This document shows, piece after piece, positions 1 through 5,166 of a stretch of DNA of 7,368 nt. Location of the stretch: NCBI GenBank assembly GCA_016873575.1, contig VGWY01000129.1:1-7368 (forward strand). Reading direction: 5' to 3'. Both the position numbers and the translations under genes were made by a program. The notes below the pieces were generated by a model, which was not told the DNA's origin, did no database searches, and saw only the letters and a program-made list of their open reading frames with translations. Every line of letters starts with the position of its first letter. The first letter of the stretch is position 1. The stretch comes from Nitrospira sp. Lineage in GTDB: Bacteria > Nitrospirota > Thermodesulfovibrionia > Thermodesulfovibrionales > SM23-35.

Positions 1-151
1 TGGGGATGTCCTTTTAAGGATAAATGAGTATAATATTTCTAATCCCGAGGCTGCTCTACAAGCATTCACAGCCCTCAAGGGAATGGACAGGGTTCAACTG
101 GACATTATAAGGTCCGGAGCAAAAATGACTATGACGTACCAGATTAGGTAA
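1..151 (+). CDS. gspC: Type II secretion protein GspC, C-terminal PDZ domain (partial, 5' end outside window)
   Basis: The reading frame is open from base 2 to the TAA at 149-151 and gives 49 residues. They begin GDVLLRINEYNISNPEAAL and end in TMTYQIR. The GDVLLRIN...NPEAAL pattern followed by a V-x-L-x-I-x-R-x-G strand is the typical end of a PDZ domain, here of the GspC class. GspC is an inner-membrane protein that links the T2SS inner platform to the secretin; its PDZ or coiled-coil end takes part in substrate recruitment. The assignment depends on the PDZ signature plus the gspD gene starting 9 bases downstream. The stop codon overlaps the gspD ribosome-binding site, suggesting translational coupling. 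A PDZ of another periplasmic protein is possible but unlikely in this context. Confidence 0.85.
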   Translation, partial: GDVLLRINEYNISNPEAALQAFTALKGMDRVQLDIIRSGAKMTMTYQIR

Positions 152-155
152 GGAG
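151..155 (+). promoter_or_regulatory. Ribosome-binding site of gspD overlapping the gspC stop codon
   Basis: AGGAG lies 5 bases before the ATG at 161, and its first base is the last base of the gspC TAA. This fixes the gspD start and implies gspC-gspD co-transcription. Confidence 0.8.
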
Positions 156-160
156 TATTT

Positions 161-2299
161 ATGAAACTTGTCACTCGTTACTTGTTACTCATTACTTTTT
201 GTCTATTCATTGTTACCGTCTGTTTTGCTGAAACAAAAAAGGCTGAAAAGGTTACATTCAATTTCGTTGATGTTGACCTGTCAACCGTAACAAAATTCAT
301 AAGTGAAATTACAAAGAAAAATTTTATCTTTGATGAAAGGGTAAAAGGCAAAATAACCATTATAGCCCCTTCTAAATTATCTGTTGAGGATGCATACAGT
401 CTTTTCACATCTGTGCTTGAGCTGAAAGGCTTTACCGTTGTCCCATCCGGCATAGACGCATATAAGATTATCCCTGCCATAGAAGCAAAACAGCGTGGAA
501 TTCAGATTACGACAGAAAAACTACCGGTCAATGAGAGCTATATAGCAAGGTTGGTTTCTTTGAATAGTATATCTTCAGACGATGCACTCAAGTTTTTACA
601 GCCTGTTGTCTCAAAAGATGGCCATATATCCACATTTGGCCCCGGTAACCTGCTTTTAGTAATCGACTCGGGACTGAATATCGAGAAAATCCTCTCTATC
701 ATCGAGATCATAGACCAACCATCCGTGAGAGAGGAACCCGAAATTGTTCTTCTCAAATATTCAAGTGCTGATGTCATTGCCAAGATACTGAATGAAGGTC
801 TTGGCCGTGGAAAAATAAGAGCTGTTCCCGGCCAGCAAATTCAGACAGAGGAAGCAAGGGCTGTAGCTGACCAGAGGTTGAATGCTGTCGTCCTCTTTGG
901 GGACAAAGGGATCAGAGAATCCATGAAGGGACTCATTGCTCTTCTTGATATACCCTCACCTGAGGCACAGGGGAGAATAAATGTCTACTTCCTTGAGAAT
1001 GCCGATGCAACAGAGTTATCCAAGGTATTAGAAGGAATATTAAAAAGCACCCAGGCAACAAGACAACCTACAACAGGTGTCCCGGGTGCTCCAATTGTCA
1101 CTCCATTCGAGGCAGCCGGTGTCATAACTGTCACCCCTGATAAAGCGACGAATGCACTTGTGATTGTTGCATCACCTGCTGATTATCAAAATCTCATTCA
1201 GGTTATCAAACAACTCGATAAGAGGAGAAAACAGGTATTTGTAGAGGCAATGATCGTTGAAGCATCTATGGATAAACTGAGGGAGCTTGGAACAAACTGG
1301 AGGGCTATAGGGAGGAGTGAGGGTGAACCTGTGATAATAGGTGGTGTCGGAGCCATTAATTCGACTGCTATTCAATCTATAATCAGTGGACTTTCAGGTC
1401 TTACAATTGGAGGCATGGGAAATTATCTGTCAATACCTGTAACAGCCTCTGACGGGACATCTACGAACATCACCGTTCCTGGTTTTGCTGCACTCTTCAG
1501 CATTAGTGAGTTTCAGGGAGTTGTGAATGTCCTCTCAACTCCCCAGATACTTACCTCTGATAATAAAGAAGCAGAGATAGTTGTGGGTGAGAATGTGCCT
1601 ATGGTGAGCAAAAGAGAATCTGATCCAACAAGAACTCTATCTCTTTTTACCACCATAGAAAGAAAAGATGTAGGAATTACACTCAGGCTAACTCCACAGA
1701 TAACAGAAGGAGACTATGTAAAGCTTGATATATACCAGGAAATATCTTCGGTTAAACAGGAATCAGAGAATATCCTCATTAGCGTTGGACCGACGACGAC
1801 AAAACGATCAACAAAGACCTCTGTTGTTGTGAAGGATACACAGACTGTAGTCATAGGTGGTCTCATGCAGGAAAAGGATGAGGAAACCATTTCAAAGGTT
1901 CCCATTCTTGGTGATATACCCCTCTTGGGATGGCTCTTCAAATATAAAAATGCAGCAAAGACAAAGACGAATCTCCTCGTCTTTCTCACTCCCCACATTG
2001 TTAAGGAAGCAGAGGATCTCGTCTCTATTACAAAGGATAAAAAGATGGAATTTGCAAAGTCTGAGAGGCAATATCTCGAAGGCGAGCTGCTTATTAAATT
2101 CAAGGAAGGGGTTACTGGTGAGAAAGCGTTAGCAATAATTACCGGGAAGGGTGCATCGGTTATAAAATTTATTGAGAACATAGGGGTATATCACATAAAG
2201 CTCAAAAAGGGGCAGGATGTTGAAGATGCAATTAAGGAATTCACTGATTTACCCGAAGTGGAATATGCAGAACCGAATTATAGAATAAAGATAAAGTAG
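161..2299 (+). CDS. gspD: Type II secretion system secretin GspD with C-terminal subtilase-propeptide-like domain
   Basis: GspD forms the outer-membrane secretin ring through which folded T2SS substrates leave the periplasm. The 712-residue product has a signal peptide (about 1-23, cleavage after CFA). An N0 domain follows (about 31-108, VTFNFVDVDL...), then N1 (125-187), N2 (191-263) and N3 (270-368). The secretin barrel region spans about 370-613 and includes VPILGDIPLLGWLF (580-593) and the closing LVFLTPHIV. Secretins usually end soon after this point or carry a pilotin-binding S domain. Here a linker (KDKKMEFAKSERQYLE) leads to residues 641-712, which resemble an S8-family propeptide: GELLIKFKEGV at the start, IGVYHIKLKKG in the middle and LPEVEYAEPNY near the end. 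No protease domain follows, and the gene ends in tandem TAG TAA stops. The secretin identity is firm; the tail assignment rests on motif recognition. Confidence 0.97.
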   Translation: MKLVTRYLLLITFCLFIVTVCFAETKKAEKVTFNFVDVDLSTVTKFISEITKKNFIFDERVKGKITIIAPSKLSVEDAYSLFTSVLELKGFTVVPSGIDAYKIIPAIEAKQRGIQITTEKLPVNESYIARLVSLNSISSDDALKFLQPVVSKDGHISTFGPGNLLLVIDSGLNIEKILSIIEIIDQPSVREEPEIVLLKYSSADVIAKILNEGLGRGKIRAVPGQQIQTEEARAVADQRLNAVVLFGDKGIRESMKGLIALLDIPSPEAQGRINVYFLENADATELSKVLEGILKSTQATRQPTTGVPGAPIVTPFEAAGVITVTPDKATNALVIVASPADYQNLIQVIKQLDKRRKQVFVEAMIVEASMDKLRELGTNWRAIGRSEGEPVIIGGVGAINSTAIQSIISGLSGLTIGGMGNYLSIPVTASDGTSTNITVPGFAALFSISEFQGVVNVLSTPQILTSDNKEAEIVVGENVPMVSKRESDPTRTLSLFTTIERKDVGITLRLTPQITEGDYVKLDIYQEISSVKQESENILISVGPTTTKRSTKTSVVVKDTQTVVIGGLMQEKDEETISKVPILGDIPLLGWLFKYKNAAKTKTNLLVFLTPHIVKEAEDLVSITKDKKMEFAKSERQYLEGELLIKFKEGVTGEKALAIITGKGASVIKFIENIGVYHIKLKKGQDVEDAIKEFTDLPEVEYAEPNYRIKIK
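2081..2296 (+). other. Propeptide-like (fervidolysin/S8 prodomain type) C-terminal domain of GspD
   Basis: This stretch encodes residues 641-712 of the secretin. The order is a first strand ELLIKFKEGV, a helix around EKALAIITGKG, a strand IGVYHIKLKKG, a helix VEDAIKEFTDL, and a final VEYAEPNY. That is the usual pattern of subtilisin-type prodomains, which fold as a small alpha/beta domain, assist folding and inhibit the protease. In subtilases the Y-A-E-P-N-Y element directly precedes the mature enzyme; here the protein stops eight codons later. Function in a secretin is unknown. It may occupy the place of the pilotin-binding S domain or interact with an exported subtilase. Confidence 0.7.
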
Positions 2300-2327
2300 T
2301 AACTTCTTTAAAACATTTACCCAGATA

Positions 2328-2432
2328 ATGCAGACATTCGATGATGATAATTTTCAGATAACAAATCTCACTTTGGTACTGACAGAAATGACCTTCGACC
2401 AGGACTATACAATCACAATTGAACTACTTTAA
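2328..2432 (+). CDS. Doubtful 34-residue ORF after gspD
   Basis: An ATG at 2328 opens a 34-codon frame ending in TAA at 2430-2432. Its product begins MQTFDDDNFQITNLTLVL and ends in DYTITIELL, an alternating pattern that reads like beta strands. The same frame is open back to 2295 without another start. No Shine-Dalgarno sequence precedes the ATG, and I recognise no family. It could be a remnant of a larger beta-rich protein or chance. Confidence 0.15.
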   Translation: MQTFDDDNFQITNLTLVLTEMTFDQDYTITIELL

Positions 2433-2522
2433 CAACTTCGATGCTCGGTGGTTTTATGACGAGGATATTCGCTTACAAAAGGAAAAATAGCATCATTTAG
2501 AGAGAAGAAATTACATCATCGG

Positions 2523-2539
2523 GAGGGCAAAATGCCCTC
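2523..2539. repeat. Perfect 7-bp inverted repeat with 3-base loop
   Basis: GAGGGCA-AAA-TGCCCTC forms a compact GC-rich hairpin in otherwise A+T-rich sequence. No T-tract follows on either strand, so it is not a standard intrinsic terminator. It may be an mRNA 3'-end stabiliser after gspD, a REP-like unit or a remnant. Confidence 0.5.
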
Positions 2540-2584
2540 AATACCAAGAGTGGCTGTTCCTTTAAGGAGAAGGCGATAGATTTG

Positions 2585-2593
2585 TGTTATAAT
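2585..2593 (+). promoter_or_regulatory. Extended -10 promoter element (orphan)
   Basis: TGTTATAAT matches the TGnTATAAT extended -10 consensus exactly. No good -35 is found about 17 bases upstream, but extended -10 promoters can work without one. It is followed by TTC, as is the similar element before gspE. No clear gene starts close downstream; the next accepted start is the antitoxin at 2777. Confidence 0.4.
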
Positions 2594-2682
2594 TTCTCAT
2601 AGATGAGGAAGGTGGATAAACTAAGATTTTATACAGATAATCAATTATTTTATGGTTGGTAATAGATTAAAATGACAAGGGG

Positions 2683-2710
2683 TTGACACATATAGCAAAG
2701 AATCTATATT
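2683..2710 (+). promoter_or_regulatory. Candidate sigma-70 promoter for the toxin-antitoxin operon
   Basis: A consensus TTGACA (2683-2688) is followed after 16 bases by TATATT (2705-2710), five of six matches to TATAAT. Transcription would start near 2717, about 60 bases before the antitoxin ATG. A short inverted repeat, TTCTT-ATC-AAGAA (2710-2722), overlaps the end of the -10 element and could be part of an operator. Confidence 0.6.
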
Positions 2711-2742
2711 TCTTATCAAGAATTTCAGAAAAGATAAAAAGG

Positions 2743-2759
2743 ATTTCAAATTTTGAAAT
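2743..2759. promoter_or_regulatory. Candidate antitoxin operator: 8-bp inverted repeat with 1-base spacer
   Basis: ATTTCAAA-T-TTTGAAAT is a perfect palindrome between the proposed transcription start and the antitoxin start codon. VapB-type antitoxins and VapBC complexes usually repress their own promoter by binding such repeats. Its role here is inferred from position and symmetry. Confidence 0.45.
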
Positions 2760-2776
2760 AACAAAGGGAGAAATAT

Positions 2777-3028
2777 ATGAAATTGAAATTAAGAGAAACG
2801 TATAAGGAAAAAATATCAAAAGAGCTCCAAGACCTTTCTGAGTCAGAGATAGAGAAGATTATGAAGATGATACATTTTATAAAAACAGATTTTTGGGGAG
2901 TGAAAAAGGATGCCTCAATAGAAAGTTTTAAAAAAGCAAGAGGTGCTTGGAAAGATGTTGATATCGAAGGAATATTTAAAAAGCTCAATGAAAGTTGGAG
3001 ACAGTGGAGACCATCAAGGTCTGTGTAG
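2777..3028 (+). CDS. Antitoxin of a VapBC-type toxin-antitoxin pair
   Basis: An 83-residue, highly charged protein starts at an ATG with GGGAG seven bases upstream. The N-terminal half (LRETYKEKISKELQDLSESEIEKIMKMI) looks helical and is similar in style to DUF2281-like antitoxins, in which a leucine-patterned helix precedes a flexible tail. The C-terminal half contains ASIESFKKARGAWKD-VDIEGIFKKL followed by a Trp/Arg-rich end (NESWRQWRPSRSV), the kind of extended segment antitoxins wrap around their toxin. No classic AbrB or ribbon-helix-helix motif is obvious, so DNA binding is uncertain. The gene overlaps the next one, which encodes a PIN-domain toxin, by about 34 bases. This overlap is the main evidence for its role. 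I do not assign an exact family. Confidence 0.75.
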   Translation: MKLKLRETYKEKISKELQDLSESEIEKIMKMIHFIKTDFWGVKKDASIESFKKARGAWKDVDIEGIFKKLNESWRQWRPSRSV

Positions 3029-3423
3029 ATACAGATATAGTAATTGATTACCTTCGTGGGAAGAACGAAAATCAGGATATTCTTCCTAATCTTATTACAA
3101 AGTATGATGTATATATTTCTCCTGTTTCTGTTTATGATCTGTATTACGGAGGGTATTATTCGGGTAAGATTAAACCGGTCGAAAATGTATTATCACTCAT
3201 AACCACATTTGATTGGACAAGTGAAGACTCTAAGAAGGCTGCACAAATCCATGCAACATTGTCAAAGGCTGGAGAAACGCTGAGCGTTAAAGATGTCCTT
3301 ATTGCTGGACTCTGTATTTCAAGGTCAGTTACTTTGATAACAAGAAATGTTTCACATTTCAGCAAAATAAAGGAGCTAAAAGTTATTAGTGGGACAAGAT
3401 ATATAAACCTGAATCCTGCGTAA
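2995..3423 (+). CDS. vapC: PIN-domain ribonuclease toxin (VapC type)
   Basis: VapC toxins are Mg2+-dependent endoribonucleases that cut tRNA or rRNA when freed from their antitoxin. The 142-residue length fits the family. Numbered from the TTG at 2995, visible PIN residues are D12 in VDTDIVIDYLRG, D48 in SVYDLYYG (most relatives have Glu here), D100 in VKDVLIAGLC and N118 in LITRNVSHF. The Asp for Glu at position 48 is conservative and probably compatible with metal binding. No ATG is available near the start. TTG at 2995 or GTG at 3004 are the options, and both lie inside the antitoxin gene, implying coupled translation; the GGAG at 2997-3000 is only three bases from the GTG. Identity as a PIN toxin is firm; the exact start is not. 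Confidence 0.9.
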   Translation: METVETIKVCVDTDIVIDYLRGKNENQDILPNLITKYDVYISPVSVYDLYYGGYYSGKIKPVENVLSLITTFDWTSEDSKKAAQIHATLSKAGETLSVKDVLIAGLCISRSVTLITRNVSHFSKIKELKVISGTRYINLNPA

Positions 3424-3442
3424 AAATGCAATAACTGCATTT
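3424..3442. repeat. Inverted repeat between the toxin gene and the DUF4384 gene
   Basis: AAATGCA-ATAAC-TGCATTT begins right after the vapC stop codon. A third copy of TGCATT (3452-3457) covers the start codon of the next gene, so the left arm could pair with either right-hand copy. No T-tract follows, so a terminator role is weak. Confidence 0.45.
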
Positions 3443-3450
3443 AGCAAAAG

Positions 3451-4320
3451 ATGCATTCGATAGAAAAAACGAACTTTATTGTATATTTCAGTGAAGTCAA
3501 AAGTATTAGTATTTTAATATTTTTAATACTAATGCTTTTGCCACAGTATGTTTTTTCGGAAAATATAAAAATAGTCGAGTCCGTAGGTGAGGCATATCTC
3601 GGAGAAGATACCACCCCTGCAGAGGCAAAGGCAATTGCCCTTAACAATGCAAGAAGAAGTGCCCTTGAAGAAGCTGTAGGTATAGTTGTGCATGGTTCAA
3701 CTGTTGTTTATAATAGCGAATTGATAAGTGACCTTGTTTTCACTGCAACAAAAGGGCTTATTGTTAAAGAAAAAATTATTGAGAAAAAATGCCAAACAAA
3801 AGATGAACAAATCTATTGTCTTACAAAGATTGAGGCACATATTAAACCTCTGGGTTTTGAAAAAAGTGGGAATTTAAAGATATTAAAGGCATCAATTCAA
3901 AGGCCTGATAAAGATATTGTGATAAAATCTCCGGTGTTCCAGAAGGGTGATGAAATACAGGTTAAGGTTATTGTTAATGAAGACTCATTTGTAAGCCTCT
4001 TTAGCGTTGGCCAGTATGGAAATATTAGCAAACTTTTTCCAAATGATTATAGTAAACAAATTGTTATACCATCTGAGAAAGAGTTTATCTATCCAGATTA
4101 TACGCAGAGGTCAATGGGTTTAAAGTTCAGAGTCCATACTCCCAAAGGCTTGAAAAAAGCAGTAGAATCTGTTCTTATTATTGCTACAAAAGAAGAAACC
4201 AACCTTCTTTCGAACAAATCAATCCAGAATCCAACAATCTCAGACCTGATGAGCGAACTTTCAGAGATAGACCCATCATTGTGGGTTGAAAAGACACTTG
4301 GCTATGAGGTAAGGGAGTAA
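3451..4320 (+). CDS. Exported protein with FlgT_N/LPP20-like and DUF4384 domains
   Basis: The 289-residue product has a charged N-region and a hydrophobic stretch (ISILIFLILMLL, about 19-30), then a likely cleavage site after VFS at 36, so it should be periplasmic. Residues 37-134 resemble the FlgT N-terminal/LPP20 fold: VESVGEAYLGED followed by a long helix with AEAKAIALNNARRSALEEAVG. This part has two cysteines (C114, C123) nine residues apart that could form a disulfide. Residues about 141-250 match DUF4384: FQKGDEIQVKVIVNEDSFVS, then SVGQYGNISKLFPNDY, then a strand ending LIIATKE. DUF4384 is often found with bacterial caspase domains, and a caspase gene lies two genes downstream. The ATG at 3451 is the only reasonable start, but the upstream AAAAG is a weak ribosome-binding site. 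Molecular function is unknown; a sensing or adaptor role is inference. Confidence 0.85.
   Translation: MHSIEKTNFIVYFSEVKSISILIFLILMLLPQYVFSENIKIVESVGEAYLGEDTTPAEAKAIALNNARRSALEEAVGIVVHGSTVVYNSELISDLVFTATKGLIVKEKIIEKKCQTKDEQIYCLTKIEAHIKPLGFEKSGNLKILKASIQRPDKDIVIKSPVFQKGDEIQVKVIVNEDSFVSLFSVGQYGNISKLFPNDYSKQIVIPSEKEFIYPDYTQRSMGLKFRVHTPKGLKKAVESVLIIATKEETNLLSNKSIQNPTISDLMSELSEIDPSLWVEKTLGYEVRE
3498..3540. repeat. 16-bp inverted repeat (hairpin) inside the signal-peptide codons
   Basis: The arms 3498-3513 and 3525-3540 are reverse complements except at one position (T3504 against G3534), which in RNA is a tolerated U-G pair. The loop is 11 A/T bases. The structure begins 47 bases after the start codon of the DUF4384 gene and spans the hydrophobic signal core. 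Possible roles are transcript attenuation, mRNA localisation or pausing, or a protein-binding operator. Confidence 0.7.
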
Positions 4321-4330
4321 TATTCCTTAT

Positions 4331-4340
4331 TTTAAGGAGG
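4331..4340 (+). promoter_or_regulatory. Shine-Dalgarno that decides the start of the beta-barrel gene
   Basis: AAGGAGG occupies 4334-4340. It directly abuts the TTG at 4341, leaving no spacing, but is six bases from the TTG at 4347. Translation therefore most likely begins at 4347. Confidence 0.65.
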
Positions 4341-4346
4341 TTGAAA

Positions 4347-5045
4347 TTGATAGGTAGATTAAAATGGTTTCTTGTTTGCCTTTCTGTCTTGATGACAGTA
4401 GGCCTATTGACAACAAAAGCCTCAGCATTCAGTGTCCAGCTTCGTGGGGGAACTGGAAATGTTGCACCAGACAGAGATGAAGAACATGGAATTCAAGCAG
4501 GCATTGATGTATTCATCTATGAGGGGAGAATCATAGATATACTTGCAGGGGTTGAATATACCAAATTTACTGCTAAAGGGTCATTAAAAGGCAGTGACAC
4601 TGGTCCTGGATATTTTTGTAATTACGATGTGTCATATCACAATGAAGTTTCAGTTTCAGCTTTCCCTTTTGGCATTCGCATTAAGTATCCAGCAACCGAG
4701 CGATTAAAACCATATGTTTCCCTCCAAGGAGTCTATGGTACCTTGAGAAGTAAATTCTCTGACACCTCTGGATCAGGATCGTCCAGTAATGTTTATTTTA
4801 AGAAGTCGATAAATGATAACATTGATGAGAAAACTAATTTTATGGCATACAGAGCAGGTATTGGAATAGATATAGGGCTTGGTAGACGTACAAGCATTGG
4901 AATCGAGGCTAATTATACAGATGGAATTCCTGACAGCGAGAGGTATCTATATACCATAAGGTCAAATAATAACGATATTAGGATCAAAGTGAATGATAAC
5001 TCCCCAATGATAGGAATTGGTCTTGGACTGCGATATTATTTTTAA
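4347..5045 (+). CDS. Small outer-membrane beta-barrel protein (OmpA/OmpW-like, about 8 strands)
   Basis: From the TTG at 4347 the product is 232 residues. The signal peptide covers 1-27 and ends T-K-A-S-A before FSVQLRGG. The mature protein alternates polar and hydrophobic residues in strand-length pieces: IQAGIDVFIYEG, DILAGVEYTKFTA, VSVSAFPFGIRIKY, LKPYVSLQGVYGTL, YRAGIGIDIGLG, SIGIEANYTDG and IGIGLGLRYYF. The last of these ends in an aromatic residue, the usual recognition signal for the BAM assembly machine. The Ser/Gly-rich segment DTSGSGSSSN and the Asn/Asp-rich SNNNDIRIKVNDN are likely surface loops. Such barrels serve as small porins, adhesins or anchors, and nothing here distinguishes these. 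It starts 26 bases after the DUF4384 gene and is probably in the same transcript. Homology to a named family is not proven. Confidence 0.8.
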   Translation: MIGRLKWFLVCLSVLMTVGLLTTKASAFSVQLRGGTGNVAPDRDEEHGIQAGIDVFIYEGRIIDILAGVEYTKFTAKGSLKGSDTGPGYFCNYDVSYHNEVSVSAFPFGIRIKYPATERLKPYVSLQGVYGTLRSKFSDTSGSGSSSNVYFKKSINDNIDEKTNFMAYRAGIGIDIGLGRRTSIGIEANYTDGIPDSERYLYTIRSNNNDIRIKVNDNSPMIGIGLGLRYYF

Positions 5046-5123
5046 TCAAGTAAACAAATATGGTAACCTTTCTGCTGATCTAAACGAGAGCAAGGTAGAG
5101 GTCTTTATCTGTGCTAATAGATT

Positions 5124-5137
5124 TCTTTAATTAAAGA
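5124..5137. repeat. 14-bp perfect palindrome upstream of the caspase gene
   Basis: TCTTTAATTAAAGA is fully self-complementary and lies in the 121-base gap between the barrel and caspase genes, 15 bases before the AGGAGG ribosome-binding site. It may be an operator. It is too A/T-rich to make a convincing terminator, and no T-tract follows. Confidence 0.4.
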
Positions 5138-5151
5138 GTAAGGGCAAAATT

Positions 5152-5157
5152 AGGAGG
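5152..5157 (+). promoter_or_regulatory. Consensus Shine-Dalgarno of the caspase gene
   Basis: AGGAGG is the strongest ribosome-binding site in the gap. No ATG, GTG or TTG in the coding frame lies between the in-frame stop at 5128 and 5290. The only start-like triplet at normal spacing is ATT at 5167, nine bases downstream. Confidence 0.6.
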
Positions 5158-5166
5158 CATTTAAAA

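Larger units (their letters stand above)
2300..2776. other. Gene-poor gap between gspD and the toxin-antitoxin pair
   Basis: No convincing gene of ordinary size lies in these 477 bases. Short ORFs exist (34 codons at 2328-2432 and 19 codons at 2603-2662), but neither has a good ribosome-binding site. The stretch holds a perfect inverted repeat at 2523-2539, an extended -10 element near 2585-2593, a -35/-10 pair at 2683-2710, and a palindrome at 2743-2759 just before the antitoxin gene. It is visibly rich in A+T with many stops in all + frames, which would fit the eroded left junction of an inserted segment. Confidence 0.6.

Noticed and set aside
1714..2181. Open frame of 155 codons on the - strand inside gspD
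   Set aside because: It lies wholly within the well-supported secretin and has no recognisable domain; it is a shadow of gspD coding.
2300..2345. Remains of a subtilase catalytic domain following the propeptide-like tail of GspD
   Set aside because: After the tandem stops none of the frames shows the residues expected after a prodomain, nor any Asp/His/Ser catalytic motif.
2523..2539. Intrinsic terminator for gspC-gspD
   Set aside because: The hairpin is good, but no T-tract follows it on either strand, so it is reported only as an inverted repeat.
2532..2579. Short frame reading MPSIPRVAVPLRRRR, resembling MPLRRR in the GspE N-terminus, as a remnant of a displaced gspE
   Set aside because: The match is only about five residues in a 15-codon ORF, and the surrounding bases do not align with gspE convincingly.
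2603..2662. 19-residue ORF just after the orphan extended -10 element
   Set aside because: It has no ribosome-binding site and no recognisable sequence; a leaderless peptide cannot be supported from this alone.
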